A stretch of DNA of 32,658 nt from positions 1 to 32,658 of the forward strand of contig CAZSQG010000042.1 of NCBI GenBank assembly GCA_964608615.1, given 5' to 3'. Each line of letters starts with the position of its first letter. The first letter of the stretch is position 1. The notes beneath the pieces are model-generated. The model did not search any database. It had not been told where the DNA came from and saw only the letters and a list, made by a program, of their open reading frames with translations. Origin of the DNA: CALEUX01 sp964608615. Lineage in GTDB: Bacteria > Bacteroidota > Bacteroidia > Bacteroidales > Marinilabiliaceae. This document shows positions 1 through 6,366 of the stretch, one piece after another. A program made the translations under genes and the position numbers.

Positions 1-530
1 GTTTTTATCAGGATGTTTCAATTCCTGTTGGGACACTTAAGGAGCTTATTGATTTGGCAAGAATATCGCCATCAGCGCGCAATTCCCAATCAATTAAATA
101 TATTATTTCAAGCACTCCTGATAAAAATGCTTTGATTTTTCCTCATTTATCATGGGCCGGATATCTTAAAGACTGGAAAGGGCCTGTTGAAGGAGAACGA
201 CCTTCGGCTTATATTGTGATGTTAATTGATACCAGTATTTCAGACAATTATTTTTGCGATGAAGGTATTTTTGCCAACAATATTTTATTGGGCGCTACCG
301 AAAAAGGATTTGGAGGCTGTATTATTGGTTCAGTTGAACGCATTAAGTTACAGAAGGCTTTAAAAATTCCAAAGCGTTTTGAAATAATTCAGGTATTAGC
401 TCTTGGGAAACCAAAAGAAGTTGTTGTTCTTGAGGATGTAAAAGATGGAGATATAAAATATTATCGTGATGAAAATGCTGTGCATCATGTGCCAAAACGC
501 TCTCTGAATGAATTGATTCTGGATTTGTAG
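1..530 (+). CDS. Nitroreductase-family flavoprotein, 5'-truncated
   Basis: The frame is open from the left edge (first full codon at 3) to the TAG at 528-530, so the start lies outside the window; the TTG at 54 is internal, because residues before it (VGTLKELIDLARISPSARN) already match the family. About 176 residues are visible. SPSARNSQSIKY corresponds to the FMN-phosphate-binding APSARNxQPW motif near the N terminus of nitroreductases, and GIFANNILLGATEKGFGGC is the conserved helix leading to the dimer and FMN contact region. Members are usually 170-200 aa, so little is missing. They use NAD(P)H to reduce nitro compounds, quinones or other electrophiles as cytoplasmic homodimers; the substrate cannot be read from sequence. 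The segment ALGKPKE is the usual C-terminal strand of the family. Followed by a 354-bp gap before folE, so probably transcribed separately from it. Confidence 0.85.
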   Translation, partial: FYQDVSIPVGTLKELIDLARISPSARNSQSIKYIISSTPDKNALIFPHLSWAGYLKDWKGPVEGERPSAYIVMLIDTSISDNYFCDEGIFANNILLGATEKGFGGCIIGSVERIKLQKALKIPKRFEIIQVLALGKPKEVVVLEDVKDGDIKYYRDENAVHHVPKRSLNELILDL

Positions 531-884
531 CTGGCGTTGGATGTTGGTTTTATTATTAAGAATGGCATTTGTTTTATATGTTATAATTTAGTTTTTTATT
601 GCCACATAGACTCCCGGCTGAAAGGTGGGAGGTTATTCTACTGTGTGAGAATCGAAGATCTTTCAATCCCGGAATCGGGAAGCGAAGCTAAAGGCTTGCT
701 CATGGTTCGTTTTATCTTTTAAGGTTAAGGTTTTGGGAAAGGGTTGAATTATTTTTATTGAGAAAAAAGTTTGTTTGATACTATATTTTAAGATTAGACT
801 GATCACGAAGGAAATTGATTTATGACCATTTCTGATCTGAAAAAAGTTATGTAAAATGTTTACTAATCACTATTGAAGGAAATT
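531..884. other. Intergenic region upstream of folE
   Basis: I see no convincing gene here. A 61-codon open frame at 537-722 has no recognisable protein features. A short palindrome, TCCCG-GAAT-CGGGA, lies at about 667-680 and could be a weak terminator for the nitroreductase gene or a repeat relic. The last 150 bases are AT-rich and should carry the folE promoter, but I found no clean TAnnTTTG box. Confidence 0.5.
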
Positions 885-1508
885 ATGGAGTTTACTCTTA
901 ATGGAGGAAACGGGTATTCGAAGATTGAAAATTACGACGATGAAACAACCCGTAAATTATCGGAACATTACAAAGAGATATTGATTCTGCTTGGAGAAGA
1001 TGAAACGCGTGAGGGGCTTGAAAAAACACCTTTAAGGGTAGCCAAGGCGATGCAGTTTTTAACTCAGGGTTACAATATGAAGCCTGACGATATTATACGT
1101 TCGGCTATGTTTCGGGAGGATTATCAGCAAATGGTGGTGGTGAAGGATATTGAATTATACTCAATGTGCGAACATCATATACTCCCGTTTTTTGGTAAGG
1201 CCCATGTGGCTTATATTCCACGTCATCATATCACCGGACTAAGTAAAATTGCCCGTGTGGTGGAGGCCTTTGCCCGCAGGCTTCAGGTGCAGGAACGATT
1301 AACTACACAAATTAAGGATTGTATCCAGGATACTCTGAATCCTTTAGGTGTTGCTGTGGTTATTGAAGCTCAGCATATGTGTATGCAAATGCGAGGGGTT
1401 CAAAAGCAGCATTCGGTTACCACCACATCCGATTTTACGGGTGCGTTTCTTAAAAATCAGGCAACCCGCGAGGAGTTTTTTAATATTATTGGCTCTAATT
1501 TGCATTAG
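885..1508 (+). CDS. folE: GTP cyclohydrolase I (FolE)
   Basis: Converts GTP to 7,8-dihydroneopterin triphosphate plus formate, the first step of tetrahydrofolate (and pterin) synthesis; a cytoplasmic homodecamer in characterised members. The product is 207 aa, normal for the family. Zinc ligands are visible as Cys95 and His98 in SMCEHHILPF and Cys166 in HMCMQMRGVQ; His97 and His164 match the catalytic histidines. The GTP-binding region HHITGLSKIARVVEAFARR (114-132) and the C-terminal QHSVTTTSDFTGAF are intact. I chose ATG 885 rather than the TTG at 873: GAAGGA at 875-880 is a plausible ribosome-binding site five bases before the ATG, and the residues gained from the TTG are not family-like. 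It stands alone, with gaps of 354 bp before and 455 bp after it. Confidence 0.97.
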   Translation: MEFTLNGGNGYSKIENYDDETTRKLSEHYKEILILLGEDETREGLEKTPLRVAKAMQFLTQGYNMKPDDIIRSAMFREDYQQMVVVKDIELYSMCEHHILPFFGKAHVAYIPRHHITGLSKIARVVEAFARRLQVQERLTTQIKDCIQDTLNPLGVAVVIEAQHMCMQMRGVQKQHSVTTTSDFTGAFLKNQATREEFFNIIGSNLH

Positions 1509-1963
1509 TATCAAGTCTGAATTGGATTTATTAACATGATCGGTTGAGTTACCCCTTGGGAATTTGGTGTTGAGACAAGGCAAAGCTTCATTGTGAACTT
1601 TACTCCAGTGTCAAATTAATTGTGTAAAGTTGGATGATAATAGAATGAATAAAAACTTAAAGACTGTTATAGCATTAACGGACTTTTATAGGCGAAAGAG
1701 GTTTGATATATTGAAAAAAATAATATTCATCCGACGACCTTCAAAAAGTGTGTGAGAGGTGTTGGATGAATATTAGTTTATCAACTTATTAAAGAATAAA
1801 TTTTAGCATTCACATTGATATATCAACGATTCCGGATTTTTTGGTCGATGGCTTATCAGAAACCAGTAGGAGGCATCAAGGGTTAAGACTTTTGTATTCT
1901 TACTTTTGTTAGTTTATTCGGAGGGTTATACTGTCTCTTTATTTTCTGGATATTTTCTTAATC
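1509..1963. other. Convergent intergenic region between folE and DUF4249 gene
   Basis: No gene seen on either strand. It separates folE (plus) from the DUF4249 lipoprotein gene (minus), so both transcripts must end here. The only clear structure is the long stem at 1721-1775, listed separately. No T-tract terminator was found directly after folE. Confidence 0.5.
1721..1775. repeat. 15-bp-stem inverted repeat in convergent spacer
   Basis: Arm TAATATTCATCCGAC (1721-1735) pairs with GTTGGATGAATATTA (1761-1775), 14 Watson-Crick pairs and one G-U in RNA, around a 25-nt loop in which ACCT and AGGT can pair further. It sits between two convergent genes, so a bidirectional transcription stop is plausible. 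There is no clean U-tract, so a repeat element or RNA-processing hairpin is equally possible. Confidence 0.6.
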
Positions 1964-2845
1964 CTAATCATGTTTAGCCGGGTTGTAAACTACCTCAGCA
2001 GTGCTGCTAGATAATGCAGTAAAAAAACCAAGAGCCCCATTGCTAATATTACCAGTCACATTTGAAGGTGGTCCGTTAAAAAGTGGATCAGATCCCTGTT
2101 CATCCATTTTAATGGCTTCCAAAAATTCGTAATATTCTTTGGTTATTGATCCCAAATCAAGGGTAATTATGTCTCCTTCTTCTAATTGGCGGTACTCTTC
2201 TCGGGCATCAATAGATTGAACCCATAACCCATTAACGTAGTTCCCATCAAAGAATTTATCATTTGAGATTCGAATGTCGGATGGTCTTTTTGTAAAACTA
2301 TTTTCATTTTGACTAATTCTGAACATATAATTGTTTTGAATGGCTGGTGGATCCTGATAATAGACCAGCACTTGCCAAATTTCCCAGTCATCATTAAAAT
2401 ATTGGTATTTGAGGTCAATGAAATCAATTTTTACAGTTTGAGGCATCGTGGTAGTAGAGGTGTAAATCTCGGGTTCTCCATTTTCATCCAGATCAAGATC
2501 GGCAATTATGAGGTTATAGGTTTTGCCCGGTTCAGGCACAAAATCTTCGGGTAAAATATAGTAATACCCTGGATTTTTGGTTGATTCCCTTAATGTGAAG
2601 ATTTTTTGTCCTTCCTGAATGGTTACAGTAGCTCCAGATACAGGAGGCAATTCATTTGTGCTAAAGTACGAGCCCGACCAGGAAAGTTTTACAACCTGTA
2701 CATTAGGTTTGTTTGAGATAACTGCGTCAACTACTAATTTCCTAGCGGTAGTATTAAGGCTCAAGTCAATGGTTTCGGTACAACTTACCATGAATATGGC
2801 AGTGAACAAAAGCAATGAATTATAAGTATTTTTAGTAATTATCAT
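1964..2845 (-). CDS. DUF4249 family outer-membrane lipoprotein
   Basis: A 293-aa predicted lipoprotein: hydrophobic N terminus followed by lipobox M-V-S-C with Cys22 as the lipidated residue. The body begins with ETIDLSLNTTARKLVVDAVI, has PVSGATVTI and FVPEPGKTYNLII, and matches the DUF4249 family of Bacteroidota. These proteins are typically encoded next to TonB-dependent receptors. Their biochemical role is not established; by analogy with SusD or other surface lipoproteins they may help ligand capture, which is inference. The gene follows the receptor gene by 11 bp on the same strand, so the two are almost certainly co-transcribed and probably act as one outer-membrane uptake unit. Cys22 is followed by Thr-Glu, only a weak match to Bacteroidota surface-export signals. 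Confidence 0.85.
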   Translation of the reverse strand: MIITKNTYNSLLLFTAIFMVSCTETIDLSLNTTARKLVVDAVISNKPNVQVVKLSWSGSYFSTNELPPVSGATVTIQEGQKIFTLRESTKNPGYYYILPEDFVPEPGKTYNLIIADLDLDENGEPEIYTSTTTMPQTVKIDFIDLKYQYFNDDWEIWQVLVYYQDPPAIQNNYMFRISQNENSFTKRPSDIRISNDKFFDGNYVNGLWVQSIDAREEYRQLEEGDIITLDLGSITKEYYEFLEAIKMDEQGSDPLFNGPPSNVTGNISNGALGFFTALSSSTAEVVYNPAKHD

Positions 2846-2856
2846 ATCGATCTGAT

Positions 2857-5208
2857 TTAAAATCTGATTACATAACTCACTGAAGGAACTATTGAAAAAA
2901 GATAGGTCTTTTCTGCTTTCTTTAGATATGGATCAATGTCATCATCACCTGTAAATCCGATCATCCAGGTATTTTTTCGTCCGTAAATGTTATAAACAGA
3001 GATATGCCATTCGCTTTTCCATGATCTCGAAGCGGGATTTTTCCCCTGGATGGATAGAGCAACATCCATGCGATGATAATCGGGCATTCGTTCGGCATTT
3101 CTTTTAGAGTAAATGGGGATAACCCCTCCCTGAAAGTCGAATCTTCCAATTGGTAAGGTAACTGGAGTTCCGGTAAAATAAACCCAATTACCTGTTAGTT
3201 GTATTTTTGGATTTATCACATAATTAATAACAATGGATAAATTATGCGTATGATCATAAGACGACAGATACTTTTCTCCATTGTTAATCCATTTGCTTTG
3301 TCGCTCTGATTTTGATAAGGTGTAGGCTACCCATCCATTAAATTTTGGTTGTGTGTACTTTGTAAGCCATTCAATACCTCTTGAAAAAGCCCGTCCAGTT
3401 CTAATTTCTCCTTCTAAAGCTTCATTGAGCAATAAGTCAGGATGCTCTTTAAAATCAATAGCATTTGTATTTTTTTTCCAGAAAAGTTCAATAGAATGTT
3501 CCCATATTTCTTTTGGCTCGGCAAACGTTAAGCCAAGCGAAAATTGATTGGATATTTGGGGTTTAATATTTGGTGACGATGCAAACCATATATCCAGAGG
3601 TGTTGCTGAGTTGGAATTACTTGCCAGATGCAAATATTGGCGCGTATTGGAGTAGCTCGCCTTTAAGGTGAATACAGGCGAAAGTTTATATGAAAAACCA
3701 ATTCTGGGTTCAAGACCAGAGTAGTGATTAAAAACCTTCGCGCTGGAGTATTTAATGGTGTCAACGGGTTCAAAATCCTTATCAAATTTAAAAACTTGTC
3801 CTTTGCCGATATTTTGAAAAAGAGAATAACGAAGTCCATACCTGATAGTGACTGATTTGCCTAAATGTTTAGTGTGACTGATATACAAGGCATGTTCGAA
3901 TGAGTTGGCAATGGGTATATTAATCTCTCTAATGGATGAGTCTTCTTCAGGTGATGCAATATGACCTGGATTTATTGAGTGGTAAATCGATTGAATGCCA
4001 AATTCAACCAAATCTCCTGGCTCTGGATAATACGAAAAAGCGTATTTAAATGAATAGTCATTTAAACGAGAATCCCATTGTATCGATTCCAGAGCTTCCC
4101 CTATCGATTCCAGATAATAATTATATCTGCTGGATACTAATGTTGCATTGCTGAAGAGTTTCTGAGAAAACAGGTGGTTCCATCTCAGCGATAACATTCT
4201 GTTGCCAAAATTAAGTCGGGCCATATTGTTTTTGAGGGCATCATGGCCGTAGTAACTGCTAAGAAACAACCGGTCGTTTTCGCCAATTATGTAATTGAGC
4301 TTGATATTGGTATCGTAAAAATACAATCTGTAGTCACGTATCTCTTTCTCTGATGAAAGGGGTAAATACATATCTAAATAGGAGCGCCTTCCACTAATTA
4401 GGAACGACGAGATTCCTTTTTTTATCGGACCTTCAATTGTAATTTTGCTTGAAATAAGCCCAATTGCGGCAATTCCTGAAATATCATTTAAATTTCCATC
4501 ACGACTTCGTATATCAATAAGCGAAGAGAGCCGGCCTCCTGTCCAGGCGGGCAGATCACCTTTGTAAACTTGTACTTCCTTAATAGCATCATTGTTAAAG
4601 ATGGAAAAAAAACCAAGTAAATGGCCTCCATTGTAAACGATGGCTTCATCAAATTGTAACAGATTTTGATCGGGGTTCCCACCGCGTACCGATAGGCTGG
4701 TTGAGCCTTCGCTGGTTGGTGAAATGCCTGGCAATAATTGTATAGTTTTTAGCGGATCTGTTTCTCCGAATAGAACCGGCATTTTTCGGAGCTCTGAAAT
4801 ATTTAATTTCTCCAGACCCATATAGGGAAGGCTGCGTTGATCAGCTTTTGATAGGCCATTTATTTTCACCTCACTAAGGTTGTGCATTTGAGATGATAAT
4901 TCCGGATTTAGTCTGGTGTTTTTGGTTAATTCAATAACCGAACTAAATGGTTGAAATCCAAGATAGGCGCATATTATGGTGTGTTTACCAATGGGCAAAG
5001 TAAGTGAGTAAAATCCATAGGCGTTGGTTATTGCTCCAAGTTTTGTTTCTGAAGAATAAACCGAAGCCCCGGGTAACATCTCTCCAGTTGATATATCTTT
5101 TACAAAGCCACTGATAATAAATGTTTGTACGGGTTCCTGAGCAAAAAAAGGCAGAGTGTTTTTGGTGATCATCAAAATTAAAAGAAACAGGCGGCAAGAA
5201 TAATTCAT
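2857..5208 (-). CDS. TonB-dependent receptor with CarboxypepD-like N-terminal domain
   Basis: A 783-aa outer-membrane receptor. Residues 1-23 form a signal peptide (cut near FFA/QEP). Residues about 29-110 are a CarboxypepD_reg-like beta-sandwich (ISGFVKDISTGEMLPGASV ... ITNAYGFYSLTLP). Residues about 130-235 are the plug, with LLPGISPTSEGSTSLSVRGG and the strand IKEVQVYKGDLPAWTGGRLS. The rest is a 22-strand-type barrel ending in aromatic Phe783 (PSVSYVIRF), as outer-membrane proteins do. It imports an unknown ligand using energy from TonB-ExbB-ExbD. The partner is the DUF4249 lipoprotein gene 11 bp downstream. No SusD gene, enzyme, sigma or anti-sigma gene is adjacent, so the substrate cannot be guessed. 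At 783 aa it is shorter than typical SusC proteins (about 1,000 aa), in line with the DUF4249-linked type. Divergent from the gene at 5437. Confidence 0.93.
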   Translation of the reverse strand: MNYSCRLFLLILMITKNTLPFFAQEPVQTFIISGFVKDISTGEMLPGASVYSSETKLGAITNAYGFYSLTLPIGKHTIICAYLGFQPFSSVIELTKNTRLNPELSSQMHNLSEVKINGLSKADQRSLPYMGLEKLNISELRKMPVLFGETDPLKTIQLLPGISPTSEGSTSLSVRGGNPDQNLLQFDEAIVYNGGHLLGFFSIFNNDAIKEVQVYKGDLPAWTGGRLSSLIDIRSRDGNLNDISGIAAIGLISSKITIEGPIKKGISSFLISGRRSYLDMYLPLSSEKEIRDYRLYFYDTNIKLNYIIGENDRLFLSSYYGHDALKNNMARLNFGNRMLSLRWNHLFSQKLFSNATLVSSRYNYYLESIGEALESIQWDSRLNDYSFKYAFSYYPEPGDLVEFGIQSIYHSINPGHIASPEEDSSIREINIPIANSFEHALYISHTKHLGKSVTIRYGLRYSLFQNIGKGQVFKFDKDFEPVDTIKYSSAKVFNHYSGLEPRIGFSYKLSPVFTLKASYSNTRQYLHLASNSNSATPLDIWFASSPNIKPQISNQFSLGLTFAEPKEIWEHSIELFWKKNTNAIDFKEHPDLLLNEALEGEIRTGRAFSRGIEWLTKYTQPKFNGWVAYTLSKSERQSKWINNGEKYLSSYDHTHNLSIVINYVINPKIQLTGNWVYFTGTPVTLPIGRFDFQGGVIPIYSKRNAERMPDYHRMDVALSIQGKNPASRSWKSEWHISVYNIYGRKNTWMIGFTGDDDIDPYLKKAEKTYLFSIVPSVSYVIRF

Positions 5209-5251
5209 CTTTTATAACACTTTGTTGGCTGGGTAGTAAAGTTCAATAATT

Positions 5252-5259
5252 CAAATTTA
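5252..5259 (-). promoter_or_regulatory. Candidate -7 box for the receptor operon
   Basis: Read on the minus strand this is TAAATTTG, a full match to the Bacteroidota -7 consensus TAnnTTTG, 43 bp before the receptor start at 5208. I see no TTTG -33 box at the right spacing, so support is partial. Confidence 0.4.
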
Positions 5260-5383
5260 GCATACAAATAATTTGTCTTCAATAGGGCATAGTTGGTGTA
5301 AATTTTTATAGTTTTGTTTTGGTACAATTTATGGGAAATATATCATTTTATAGGGAGTAAAATAATTATATTTAGTTTACGTT

Positions 5384-5391
5384 TATATTTG
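5384..5391 (+). promoter_or_regulatory. Candidate -7 box for the outer-membrane barrel gene
   Basis: TATATTTG matches TAnnTTTG exactly and lies 45 bp before the ATG at 5437. No clear TTTG -33 box is present at 19-21 bp upstream. Confidence 0.4.
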
Positions 5392-5436
5392 ATATAGCTT
5401 TTCCTGTAAAAGTATGTTTTATAAAAATTGAAAATT

Positions 5437-6105
5437 ATGAAAAAATATTTTTTTATTCTGCTCCTATGTGCAGGTTCTTTTTTTACTGTCAAGGCACAGG
5501 ACCATTTTCAACTGGGTTTGAAACTTGGATATAGTTCAACAAGTTTTAGTACTGACAATGCATCAGGATTCTTATCGGAGCTTGATGATTACAGCTTTTT
5601 AAATGCTAAGGATGATTTTAAAAGCGGTTATAATATTGGTGTTTATTCGCGAATTGGTTTAGTTGGGAATTTGTCACTTCAGCCGGAGTTTTATTTTAGT
5701 AAAAAAAGTGGGGTCACAAACTATTCTCTTGAAGAAACTGCAACAGAAAATAATGTTGCAATTTCTGAAAAGGTTTCGTATTATAGCTGGGATCTTCCTA
5801 TTTTGGCACATCTTAAACTAGTTGATTTAAAAGTGATTAACATATATGGTGTTGCCGGGCCTGTTGCATCTTTTAAAGCCAGTGATAAATTGAGCTTTTC
5901 GTCATTATCGGTTCCTGAAGATATTGATAAAGATAAGCTAAATGGCTTAAACTGGAATTTTCAATTGGGAGCTGGAGTTGAGGTCTGGAAGTTCAACCTG
6001 GATGTTCGTTATGAATGGGGTTTAAACGATGTTTCAAAAACAGAACTTGATAGGAAAAGCAAAACCCTTATGTTTTCGTTAGGCTACCGTTTTATTGGAT
6101 TATAG
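5437..6105 (+). CDS. Outer-membrane beta-barrel protein (PorT-like/OmpA-barrel type)
   Basis: A 222-aa protein with a clear signal peptide (MKKYFFILLLCAGSFFTVKA, cut before QDHF). The mature part is alternating hydrophobic strands ending in aromatic residues: FQLGLKLGYSST, YNIGVYSRIGLVGNLSLQPEF, YSWDLPILAHLKL, INIYGVAGP, FQLGAGVEVWKFNLDVRYEWG and LMFSLGYRF. That fits an eight-stranded barrel of the 'outer membrane beta-barrel/porin family' very common in Bacteroidota (relatives include PorT). The specific role is unknown. I start at ATG 5437; a TTG at 5428 is in frame but adds only MKI before a normal signal peptide. It is transcribed alone and divergently from the receptor operon. Confidence 0.85.
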   Translation: MKKYFFILLLCAGSFFTVKAQDHFQLGLKLGYSSTSFSTDNASGFLSELDDYSFLNAKDDFKSGYNIGVYSRIGLVGNLSLQPEFYFSKKSGVTNYSLEETATENNVAISEKVSYYSWDLPILAHLKLVDLKVINIYGVAGPVASFKASDKLSFSSLSVPEDIDKDKLNGLNWNFQLGAGVEVWKFNLDVRYEWGLNDVSKTELDRKSKTLMFSLGYRFIGL

Positions 6106-6180
6106 GTGAGGTTGTTTGTCATGTTCATATTTTGCCCAATTTATTGGGTGGCGACTCTGGATGACAGGCTGTTGATTTAT

Positions 6181-6335
6181 TGATAATTAGATCCATCGCT
6201 GCGCTCTGGATGACACCGCACTCTTTTAATGGGAGAGAGATTAGGGTTTGAGGGGAGGTCTCAAACCTCCCCTCAAATCCTAATCTCTCATGCGTGCTAC
6301 CTTATTGTCATTTCGAACGATGAGAGAAGTCTCAA
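6181..6335. repeat. Nested intergenic repeat: inverted flanks around a 25-bp hairpin
   Basis: The core is a hairpin: arm 6235-6259 (starts GAGAGATTAGGG) pairs with 6265-6289 (ends CCTAATCTCTC) over 25 positions with one G-T mismatch and a 5-nt loop. Around it lie two relics of the same dispersed motif in opposite orientation: 6181-6215, whose reverse complement begins TGTCATCCAGAGCGCAGCG, and 6306-6335, beginning TGTCATTTCGAACGATGAG. A related copy is at 14703-14735. A partial extra copy (CTCTGGATGACA) lies at about 6156-6167. The element fills a convergent spacer, so it may also stop transcription, though no T-tract follows the stem. Confidence 0.75.
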
Positions 6336-6366
6336 AGCCAATTTGTTTATTGGTCAGTATCCATTG

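Noticed and set aside
537..722. 61-codon open frame between the nitroreductase gene and folE
   Set aside because: No family-like sequence, no ribosome-binding site, and it covers palindromic, repeat-like DNA.
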